A stretch of 8,093 bases of DNA, taken from contig CAYOMP010000124.1 in assembly GCA_964405075.1 (NCBI GenBank), forward strand, positions 1-8,093, given 5' to 3'. The translations under genes and the position numbers were made by a program. Position 1 is the stretch's first letter; each line of letters opens with the position of its first letter. The notes under the pieces are model-generated. The model was not told the DNA's origin and did not search any database. It worked only from the letters and a program-made list of their open reading frames with translations. Positions 1 through 5,750 of this stretch are shown here, in pieces. Source of the stretch: CAYOMP01 sp964405075. GTDB taxonomy: Bacteria; Bacillota; Clostridia; Lachnospirales; Lachnospiraceae.

Positions 1-344
1 TCTATATCTCCACTTTTGTACTGTGCTGACGCCAGGTAATATATCGTATCAAATTCCACATTAGTTATCCCACCATTTGCCGAACTTAATACACTTCTAA
101 AGTAATCTATGGCAGTCTGATAATCTCCTGTGGACATACTGGCAATACCACGTCCACGATTAATTAGTTGAATATCTTCCTTCACAGCCTCAGCAGCATC
201 AAAGTTTGTCAAAGCCTCTTCATAATTACCAGCTTCAATACACTCCATTCCTAACTTTGTATAGGTTTGTTCTTCTGTTGCACTGTTTCCACAACCAGTA
301 ATTATCATCATACTCATTGCCAGTGCTATAAAACATTTCTTCAT
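1..344 (-). CDS. TPR-containing lipoprotein, 3' end beyond the window
   Basis: The first 114 codons are visible and the gene runs off the left edge with no stop. The product begins MKKCFIALAMSMMIITGC, a short basic start, a hydrophobic stretch and a lipobox (I15-T16-G17-C18). It should therefore be exported, lipidated at C18 and anchored on the outer face of the membrane. After a short polar linker, residues about 27-60 (LGMECIEAGNYEEALTNFDAA) look like a tetratricopeptide repeat. Residues about 61-90 (GIASMSTGDYQTAIDYF) look like a second, and YYLASAQYKSGDI at the edge begins a third. TPRs usually bind other proteins; the partner cannot be told. The ATG at 344 has GGAGG at 350-354, five bases upstream, which fixes the start. 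It lies 30 bases after the reductase gene and is probably co-transcribed with it. The TPR lipoprotein call is strong; no specific function is claimed. Confidence 0.85.
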   Translation of the reverse strand, partial: MKKCFIALAMSMMIITGCGNSATEEQTYTKLGMECIEAGNYEEALTNFDAAEAVKEDIQLINRGRGIASMSTGDYQTAIDYFRSVLSSANGGITNVEFDTIYYLASAQYKSGDI

Positions 345-349
345 GAGTT

Positions 350-354
350 CCTCC
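350..354 (-). promoter_or_regulatory. Ribosome binding site of the TPR lipoprotein gene
   Basis: The minus strand reads GGAGG followed by AACTC and the ATG at 344. This is a consensus Shine-Dalgarno core and the only strong one near this reading frame, so it fixes the lipoprotein start even though the gene's end is not in the window. Confidence 0.8.
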
Positions 355-374
355 AAAATACTATTTATGAACGA

Positions 375-1301
375 TTATTTATCTTCACATCCAAGATAAA
401 CCTTTTCCTTGCCCTTAATGATTAAGTATAACATATCATTTACAGGAGTTGGAATATTATTTTTCTTACCATATTCAATAACCGTTCCTGCAAAGTAGTC
501 TATCTCAGTTCTTCGTTCTGCTTCTACATCCTGTAGCATTGATGTTTTGCCTTCTGGAGTAAAATTTATAATAACCTGTTCTAAATCCTTAACATCTTCC
601 ATTGTTAAATTAACTTTTTCAGCTTCAGCCAATGCTAATACTTCAAGCATTGCTTTTTCAAATATTTGGAATAATTCATCATTTTTTGCAAAGTATTTGA
701 ACTTTGCTCCCACTGCTGCTGATGACTGATTAACACCAACATTTAGCATCCACTTTCGCCATAACATTCTTTTCATATCTGTACATACTTTACATGGAAT
801 CCTGGCATCAGATAAGTACTTCTCAACAGCTAATACTTCCGGCATTGGATTAGTATTATCTGCATATCCAAACTGCACTACTCCATCATCTGTATACACT
901 ACTCCATTTTCATTTCTAATGGCATCAATACCCATTGATAAACCCATTAATACTCTTGAATTTGGATACGCTTTGCTTAATCTGTCACTGGCTGTTATTC
1001 CATTTAACAATGGAAGTAATATAGTGTTATCATCAACATGATTTTTTATATCTTTTATAGCCTGCTCTAAATCATAATTCTTAACACCGATAATAATCAA
1101 ATCAAATATTTCATTGTCAGTTATATCTGACATTTTAGGATAAAAAGTTGTCTGATTCACAGTAAGTCCTTTTTTCTCAATTCTTTGTTTTCTTTCATTT
1201 CCTGCTATTACATAAAAATTATCGCCATAAAATTCATATAAATATTTTGCATATACTGCACCTACTGCTCCTGTGCCTATCATTGCTGCTTTATTAATCA
1301 C
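375..1301 (-). CDS. panE: Ketopantoate reductase family protein (2-dehydropantoate 2-reductase-like)
   Basis: Members of this family reduce 2-dehydropantoate to pantoate with NADPH, the second step of pantothenate and coenzyme A synthesis, in the cytoplasm. Counting from the chosen start (308 residues), the N-terminus carries the Rossmann dinucleotide motif G9-T-G-A-V-G14. LLPLLNGI holds the conserved Asn (N100). WRKWMLNVGVNQ at about 182-193 carries the expected catalytic Lys (K183) and Asn residues. A Ser (S254) and a Glu (E266) in the C-terminal segment match the family's substrate-binding positions. An in-frame GTG at 1319 would add six residues, but the GTG at 1301 has AGAGG seven bases upstream and is preferred. 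It sits 60 bases after the kinase gene. No panB or panC is visible, so the true substrate may be another 2-oxo acid: the family call is firm, the panE symbol less so. Confidence 0.72.
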   Translation of the reverse strand: MINKAAMIGTGAVGAVYAKYLYEFYGDNFYVIAGNERKQRIEKKGLTVNQTTFYPKMSDITDNEIFDLIIIGVKNYDLEQAIKDIKNHVDDNTILLPLLNGITASDRLSKAYPNSRVLMGLSMGIDAIRNENGVVYTDDGVVQFGYADNTNPMPEVLAVEKYLSDARIPCKVCTDMKRMLWRKWMLNVGVNQSSAAVGAKFKYFAKNDELFQIFEKAMLEVLALAEAEKVNLTMEDVKDLEQVIINFTPEGKTSMLQDVEAERRTEIDYFAGTVIEYGKKNNIPTPVNDMLYLIIKGKEKVYLGCEDK

Positions 1302-1308
1302 TTTTTTA

Positions 1309-1313
1309 CCTCT
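1309..1313 (-). promoter_or_regulatory. Ribosome binding site deciding the reductase start (GTG at 1301)
   Basis: The minus strand reads AGAGG, then seven bases, then GTG at 1301. The in-frame GTG at 1319 has only weak A-rich sequence upstream. The shorter protein also places the Rossmann motif about nine residues from the N-terminus, as is usual in this family. Confidence 0.6.
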
Positions 1314-1361
1314 TTTCACTACTTATATCTTTTTAACTCTTATATTTCTCTACATAAACCT

Positions 1362-3029
1362 CTATACATTAAAACAACTGCCACCTACAAACTCCCTTAA
1401 AATAGAATTATTAGGTATATCATCACTTCCTATGGTTAAGAAGTAATCTAAGAATTTGAGTAATCTCTTAGCCTCCAAATATTCCGGACATTCCTTATCA
1501 ATTCCAAACAATAGTGATTCCGCGTATGGCTTTAACACAGCTAATTCATATATTAAAGCTGAGTTAAACATAACATCTGCTTCTTCCTGAAATGGGAAAA
1601 TATATTGCTCTTCACCTTTTCTAACTGAATGCCACATGGCAATTGTATTTTGTGCTGATGTTCCTCTGGTTCTTGCATCTCTAACCATTCTTCGAATCAG
1701 TCTTCCATCAGTTGTTGGTATTCTGTTATGTTCATCTATATTAAGCTGTGTCAAGGCACTAATATAGATTTTAAATTTATTCTCCTTTGGTAAAGAATAA
1801 GATAATGCATCATTAAGTCCATGTATTCCTTCTATTACTAAAACATCATCTGGTCCTAATTTCTTGAAATTACCTCTATATTCTCTACAACCAGTTTTGA
1901 AATTGTAAACTGGTAATTCTACCTCTTCACCCTTTAAAAGAGCTGTCATATCCTTATTAAATAATTCAACATCAATAGCCTCTAAGCATTCAAAATTATA
2001 ATTTCCATTCTCATCTCTCGGACTATCTACTCTGTTTTTAAAATAATCATCTACTGCAATCGGATGTGGTTTTAATCCATTAGCTCTTAACTGTACTGAT
2101 AATCTATGTGAAAACGTAGTCTTTCCAGATGATGATGGACCAGCTATCATAACGAATTTAACATTCTCACGGTTAATAATCATTTGGGCAATTTCTGCAA
2201 TTTTCTTTTCCTGAAGTGCTTCCTGAACCAGACATAATTCTGCAGTCTGTCCATCACAGATTTTGTCATTTAATGCACCAACTGTATCAATTTCTAACAT
2301 TTTGCCCCACTTGCCAGATTCCTTCATAACTTCGAATAGTTTTTCTCTAGGTTCAAATGGTGGAATTTCTTTAGGAGCCTTTTTCGTTGGTAATTGTAGC
2401 ACAAAGCCTTCTTTATAAAGAAATACATCAAAATATTTCAAAACACCTGTACTCTGAGCCATAAATCCATAAAAATAGTCTTCAAAATCATTTAAACTAT
2501 AAATATTAACCTTTGAAGGTCTTCTATATTTAAAAAGTTTTTCTTTATCATTCATTCCATATTTTTTAAATAATTTTATAGCATCATCAGTATTGATGCT
2601 TCTCTTCATTATTGGTATATTTTCTTCCACCAGTTCTTTCATTCTAGCCTTTAATTTATCTATGAATTCCTGATCAATTATTACATCTCCATCAACTGTA
2701 CAATAATAGCCTTTGCTCACAGAATAATGGATTTTTACTCTTTCTACATTATCATGTCCTAATACATCATATACAGATTTTAACATCAATAAAGTGGTAC
2801 TTCTTTTATATGCCTTATTTCCGGCATCCTGACTTGTTGTAACGAATTCAATATCACATTCTTCCTTTAGCGTTTTATGAAGTTCCCTCAGTCGTCCATT
2901 GACTAATGCTAACACCACATCATCTTCATACTTATCAACAAATTCTTTTGCTATTTCCAAATATGTTGTTTTATACGGATATTCCCTAACCTCGCCACAT
3001 ACATTTACCTTCACTGTATTATCTCCCAT
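1362..3029 (-). CDS. TGS-domain nucleoside kinase (uridine kinase-like P-loop protein)
   Basis: This 555-residue protein joins an N-terminal TGS and threonyl-tRNA-synthetase-like segment (about 1-220) to a C-terminal P-loop kinase of the uridine kinase/phosphoribulokinase type. In the C-terminal part I see the Walker A motif GPSSSGKTT at 297-305, the IAVDDYF segment near 325-330 where substrate-binding and catalytic Asp residues lie in uridine kinases, and VIEGIHGLN at about 398-406. The conserved-looking ending REFVGGSCF is intact. The expected reaction is phosphorylation of a nucleoside such as uridine or cytidine, but the substrate is not settled by sequence. The N-terminal part lacks an obvious HxxxH editing motif (it has HYSVSKGYYC), so tRNA editing is unlikely. 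A GTG at 3065 would add 12 residues, but ATG at 3029 has a consensus ribosome binding site and is chosen. It follows the Nif3-like gene by 35 bases. Confidence 0.85.
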   Translation of the reverse strand: MGDNTVKVNVCGEVREYPYKTTYLEIAKEFVDKYEDDVVLALVNGRLRELHKTLKEECDIEFVTTSQDAGNKAYKRSTTLLMLKSVYDVLGHDNVERVKIHYSVSKGYYCTVDGDVIIDQEFIDKLKARMKELVEENIPIMKRSINTDDAIKLFKKYGMNDKEKLFKYRRPSKVNIYSLNDFEDYFYGFMAQSTGVLKYFDVFLYKEGFVLQLPTKKAPKEIPPFEPREKLFEVMKESGKWGKMLEIDTVGALNDKICDGQTAELCLVQEALQEKKIAEIAQMIINRENVKFVMIAGPSSSGKTTFSHRLSVQLRANGLKPHPIAVDDYFKNRVDSPRDENGNYNFECLEAIDVELFNKDMTALLKGEEVELPVYNFKTGCREYRGNFKKLGPDDVLVIEGIHGLNDALSYSLPKENKFKIYISALTQLNIDEHNRIPTTDGRLIRRMVRDARTRGTSAQNTIAMWHSVRKGEEQYIFPFQEEADVMFNSALIYELAVLKPYAESLLFGIDKECPEYLEAKRLLKFLDYFLTIGSDDIPNNSILREFVGGSCFNV

Positions 3030-3037
3030 AAGAAAAA

Positions 3038-3045
3038 CCTCCTTT
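3038..3045 (-). promoter_or_regulatory. Ribosome binding site deciding the kinase start (ATG at 3029)
   Basis: The minus strand reads AAAGGAGG eight bases before the ATG at 3029, a near-perfect complement to the 16S rRNA 3' end. It lies inside the 12 codons that a GTG start at 3065 would add, which argues against that longer form. Confidence 0.85.
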
Positions 3046-3064
3046 ATTATTGTTGTATATTCCA

Positions 3065-3847
3065 CTATATAATTTCAAAAGGAACTACTATATCTTCCGT
3101 TAATACCTCAATATCTGTAAATTTTTCATTTATATATTTTTCCACGAATTTAACAAAAATATGTTCAATTCCATAATGTCCCCCATCTATTATTATTAGA
3201 TTTCTAGCTAATGCATCAATACCTGTATGATGGTCAATATCTCCAGTAATCATTACATCCACGTTTTTCTCTACGGCTTCATTAACAAAGCTTTTTCCTG
3301 AACCTGGCATTATTGCAACTTTTGAAACTACACTGCTTTCATCACCAAATACTTTAACATTTGGAATCTCAAACTTTTCCTTAACCCATTCACATAACTG
3401 TAAAACAGTCATACTTTCAGGCAAAGTACCTACCTTTCCATACCCAAAACATTTACTATCAAATTTATCTGTATCTTCCAAATTTTCATTAAATTGAATA
3501 CCTAGCTGTTTTGCTGCCAATTCCCCCATGTATACCTTATCAAAATTAGTATGCATAGCATAATAAACAATATCATTTTTTATTAACTTAATTAATCTTT
3601 TTTGAATAAAATCCCCGGTTGTAACTCTCTTTATTGGTGAAAATATCAATGGATGATGCGTAATTATCATATCTACATTTTTTTCTATTGCATCATCTAT
3701 CACTTTATCAGTTAAGTCCATGGCAATATATATTCTCTTAACTTCCTTAACAGTACCCTCTACCTGTAGACCACTATTATCCCAACTATCTTGGAGACAT
3801 TCCGGTACATCCTCGTTCAACACTTTTATTATTTCTGTATTATTCAT
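3065..3847 (-). CDS. Nif3-like dinuclear metal centre hexameric protein (YbgI/YqfO family)
   Basis: Proteins of this family form toroidal hexamers with two metal ions per subunit. Their enzymatic role is not established, and some are annotated as GTP cyclohydrolase 1 type 2. The 260 residues carry the full expected ligand set: MIITHHPLIF (H64, H65), YAMHTNFDKV (H99, D103) and IDGGHYGIEHI (H224, E228). SWDNSGLQVEG near the start is also typical. The length matches the short E. coli YbgI form; the central insertion of the longer Bacillus YqfO form is absent. A TTG at 3868 would add seven residues, but those codons contain the AGGAGG element, so ATG at 3847 is chosen. The start overlaps the end of trmK by eight bases (ATGAATAA), suggesting translational coupling. 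The trmK/Nif3 pairing is common in Firmicutes, but it does not reveal a shared function. Confidence 0.9.
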   Translation of the reverse strand: MNNTEIIKVLNEDVPECLQDSWDNSGLQVEGTVKEVKRIYIAMDLTDKVIDDAIEKNVDMIITHHPLIFSPIKRVTTGDFIQKRLIKLIKNDIVYYAMHTNFDKVYMGELAAKQLGIQFNENLEDTDKFDSKCFGYGKVGTLPESMTVLQLCEWVKEKFEIPNVKVFGDESSVVSKVAIMPGSGKSFVNEAVEKNVDVMITGDIDHHTGIDALARNLIIIDGGHYGIEHIFVKFVEKYINEKFTDIEVLTEDIVVPFEII

Positions 3848-4538
3848 AGAATTCAAGTGCCTCCTCAATATATTCTAATTCCTTTTCAACTTCAAATTTT
3901 CTGTTAAATATATTCTCTTTATCTTCTCCGGCAGCCGCCAATTGTTTAAGAACATTAGTATATATCTTCTTTTCTTTTAGTAAAAACTTTTGTAATACCT
4001 CGTTTTTTCCCTCTAATAGAAATTTGCCATATTTAAAATATATTTCTCTATCATATTCCATATGTCCATGAACTACCTTAAACATTGGATAGTACTTGCC
4101 TTCATCAATTACCATACGTTCTTCAACAATTTCATAATTATTATTTTGAAGATATTTTCTAACCTGAGCTAACTCCGACTGGGGCTGTAAAATAAATTCT
4201 TTAAACTCCGAAAGTATTTCTCTTCCTTCAGTCAATATTTTTATAACCAGTCCACCACCCATGCCAGCTATTATAAGACTATCTCCTTCCCCTTTTTTTA
4301 GGGCTTGTACACCATCTGACAATCTGGTTTCTATTTTTTCACCCAGTTTGTGTTCATTTATATGTGCTTTTGCCCTTTCCAAAGGTCCTTTATTTATATC
4401 CATAGCTATTGCCGATGGTACAATTTCATTTTCTACTAGAAATATTGGCATATAACCATGGTCGCATCCGGCTTCTACTAATCTGTTCCCCTTAGTAACC
4501 ATAGTTGCCACTGCATTTAAACGTATTGATAACTGCAT
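3840..4538 (-). CDS. trmK: tRNA (adenine(22)-N(1))-methyltransferase TrmK
   Basis: TrmK uses S-adenosylmethionine to methylate N1 of adenine 22 in the D-loop region of bacterial tRNAs. The 232-residue protein starts MQLSIRLNAVATMV, typical of the family. It has the SAM-binding motif EAGCDHGYMPIFLV at about residues 22-35, an acidic residue after the second strand (AMDINKGPL), and the family signature LIIAGMGGGLV followed by LQPQSE. The Rossmann-fold domain fills about residues 1-160, and the Lys/Glu-rich tail (about 170-232) probably forms the C-terminal coiled coil known in this family. The ATG at 4538 is 15 bases after the rpoD stop. The nearest Shine-Dalgarno-like bases (AGGA) touch that stop and sit about 13 bases away, a weak site that may depend on coupling with rpoD translation. 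If rpoD translation truly stops early, trmK expression could be affected. Confidence 0.93.
   Translation of the reverse strand: MQLSIRLNAVATMVTKGNRLVEAGCDHGYMPIFLVENEIVPSAIAMDINKGPLERAKAHINEHKLGEKIETRLSDGVQALKKGEGDSLIIAGMGGGLVIKILTEGREILSEFKEFILQPQSELAQVRKYLQNNNYEIVEERMVIDEGKYYPMFKVVHGHMEYDREIYFKYGKFLLEGKNEVLQKFLLKEKKIYTNVLKQLAAAGEDKENIFNRKFEVEKELEYIEEALEFYE
3860..3865 (-). promoter_or_regulatory. Ribosome binding site of the Nif3-like gene, inside the trmK 3' end
   Basis: AGGAGG on the minus strand lies within the last codons of trmK, twelve bases before ATG 3847. The spacing is longer than ideal. A TTG at 3856 is in frame but only three bases away, too close to be used efficiently. The layout fits ribosomes finishing trmK and restarting on the next gene. 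Confidence 0.6.
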
Positions 4539-4553
4539 TATTACTCATTTTTC

Positions 4554-4763
4554 CTATTCCAAATAGTCTCTTAATTTCTTACTTCTACTTGGATGTCTTA
4601 ATTTTCTTAAAGCTTTTGCTTCTATTTGTCTTATTCTTTCTCTGGTAACGTCAAATTCCTTACCAACTTCTTCTAACGTTCTGGTTCTACCATCATCAAG
4701 ACCGAATCTTAATCTAAGAACCTTCTGTTCTCTTTCTGCCAAAGTATCTAATACTTCTAACAA
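4554..4763 (-). CDS. rpoD: RNA polymerase sigma factor RpoD, region 4 fragment downstream of an in-frame stop
   Basis: This is the C-terminal part of the primary sigma factor, cut from the rest by a TAA at 4769-4767. It is in exactly the same frame as the upstream part; only one sense codon (CAA at 4766-4764) and the stop separate them. As an independent frame it would start at TTG 4763 and encode 69 residues: LEVLDTLAERE and VLRLRFGLDDGR (region 4.1), then the region 4.2 helix-turn-helix TLEEVGKEFDVTRERIRQIE, ending ALRKLRHPSRSKKLRDYLE. This domain binds the -35 promoter element and the beta-flap of RNA polymerase. It looks fully intact, with no sign of decay. I see no good Shine-Dalgarno before the TTG, so separate synthesis would need termination-reinitiation at the adjacent stop. 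Most likely it belongs to one full-length rpoD whose stop is an error or a recent change. Confidence 0.85.
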   Translation of the reverse strand: MLEVLDTLAEREQKVLRLRFGLDDGRTRTLEEVGKEFDVTRERIRQIEAKALRKLRHPSRSKKLRDYLE

Positions 4764-4769
4764 TTGTTA
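4758..4769 (-). other. In-frame TAA within rpoD, embedded in a 12-base palindrome
   Basis: Reading the minus strand across the junction gives TTA AGA TAA CAA TTG TTA GAA GTA, that is L-L-R-stop-Q-L-L-E-V. Homologues have L-L-(K/R)-E-Q-L at this place, so the stop most simply replaces a GAA codon by one G-to-T change. No base is gained or lost, so this is a nonsense change and not a frameshift. The stop and the next three codons form a perfect palindrome, TAACAATTGTTA. With GAA, the outermost pair would be mismatched. The complete locus to consider as one rpoD is 4554-5720. Confidence 0.9.
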
Positions 4770-5720
4770 TCTTAATAATGTGTATGTTGCACTTTCCACA
4801 GGAACAGGCATATTATCGTCCTGTATAAAATCACCCAAATGACTATCTTCCTCTTCTCCAATTGGTGTTTCCAAAGAAACCGGTTCTTGAGAAATTTTTT
4901 GTATTTCTCTAACCTTCTCAACTGAAATATCCATTGCTTCGGCAATTTCTTCCGGTGAAGGCTCTCTTCCTAAGTCCTGAAGAAGTTGTCTGGATGTTCT
5001 TACTAATTTGTTAATAGTTTCTACCATATGTACCGGAATTCTAATAGTTCTGGCTTGGTCTGCAATAGCTCTGGTGATTGCCTGACGAATCCACCAAGTA
5101 GCATATGTACTGAATTTATAGCCTTTTTTGTAATCAAACTTCTCAACTGCTTTTATTAATCCAAGATTTCCTTCCTGAATTAAATCCAAAAATAACATTC
5201 CTCTTCCAACATATCTTTTTGCAATACTAACTACCAGTCGCAAATTTGCCTCTGCTAATTTCTGTTTTGCAAGTTCGTCCCCTTCTTCCACTGCTTTTGC
5301 CAGTTCTATTTCCTCTTCTGTTGAAAGTAATGGAATATTACCAATTTCTTTAAGGTACATTCTCACTGGGTCATCAACACTTATTCCCTCTGGTGCTGAT
5401 AAATCGATTTTCTCCAAATCGATTTCTTCTGTTTCATCTTCTATATCATCACATTCAATTAGCAAAGCATCCTCATTATCAGTTTCCTCAAGTACCTCTT
5501 CTGTAACGTGTGCCTCTAATAAATCAATTCCTTTTTTTTCTAAAAAGGCATAAACCTCATCATAATGTTCTTCCGGAACTTCATTATTTTCTAATTCTTG
5601 TTTAACTTCCCCATATTCCAATACGTTTTGTCTTTTTTTTGCAATTTTTAAAAGGTTAGTTTTAACTAATTCAATCTTTCCTTCTAATCCGTCAACTCGC
5701 TCCATTAATCTTGCATCCAT
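4767..5720 (-). CDS. rpoD: RNA polymerase primary sigma factor RpoD (SigA), regions 1-3, ending at a premature TAA
   Basis: RpoD directs RNA polymerase core to housekeeping promoters. This 317-residue part holds an N-terminal region 1.1-like segment (about 1-70), an acidic linker (about 74-110), and region 1.2 (DDPVRMYLKEIGNIPLLS, about 117-133). The diagnostic region 2 follows (about 150-228), with LRLVVSIAKRYVGRG, LDLIQEGNLGLIKAVEKFD and YKFSTYATWWIRQAITRAI, which bind core and melt the -10 element. Region 3 (about 229-300) includes the finger segment DSHLGDFIQDD. It ends ATYTLLR and then TAA, where family members continue with E-Q-L and region 4. Including the fragment downstream, the locus spans 388 codon positions, a normal rpoD length. 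The ATG at 5720 has GGGGG nine bases upstream. It follows dnaG by 30 bases, as in the conserved dnaG-rpoD operon. Confidence 0.93.
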   Translation of the reverse strand: MDARLMERVDGLEGKIELVKTNLLKIAKKRQNVLEYGEVKQELENNEVPEEHYDEVYAFLEKKGIDLLEAHVTEEVLEETDNEDALLIECDDIEDETEEIDLEKIDLSAPEGISVDDPVRMYLKEIGNIPLLSTEEEIELAKAVEEGDELAKQKLAEANLRLVVSIAKRYVGRGMLFLDLIQEGNLGLIKAVEKFDYKKGYKFSTYATWWIRQAITRAIADQARTIRIPVHMVETINKLVRTSRQLLQDLGREPSPEEIAEAMDISVEKVREIQKISQEPVSLETPIGEEEDSHLGDFIQDDNMPVPVESATYTLLR

Positions 5721-5750
5721 AAGTAATTACCCCCATAATTCTTTTTATAT

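Noticed and set aside
547..729. Open frame on the plus strand inside the reductase gene
   Set aside because: It is antisense to a well-conserved coding region, has no ribosome binding site of note and encodes a low-complexity Ser/Ala/Asn-rich product.
1302..1361. Possible terminator or promoter between the kinase and reductase genes
   Set aside because: No inverted repeat followed by a T-run and no credible -35/-10 pair is visible; the stretch is simply A-rich.
4261..4455. Plus-strand open frame opposite trmK
   Set aside because: It mirrors the conserved SAM-binding region of trmK and has no recognisable domain or start signal.
4767..4769. Reassignment of TAA to a sense codon in this organism
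   Set aside because: The dGTPase-like gene, trmK and the reductase gene end at TAA just where the families end, and no other gene here contains an internal TAA.
4758..4769. Resemblance of TAA-CAA-TTG to the plant-virus readthrough context (stop-CAR-YYA)
   Set aside because: The match is incomplete at the last base, and this signal works in eukaryotic ribosomes; I know of no evidence that it acts in bacteria.
4554..5720. A frameshift splitting rpoD
   Set aside because: The upstream and downstream parts are in the same frame with exactly one stop and one sense codon between them, so no base is missing or extra. It is a nonsense substitution.
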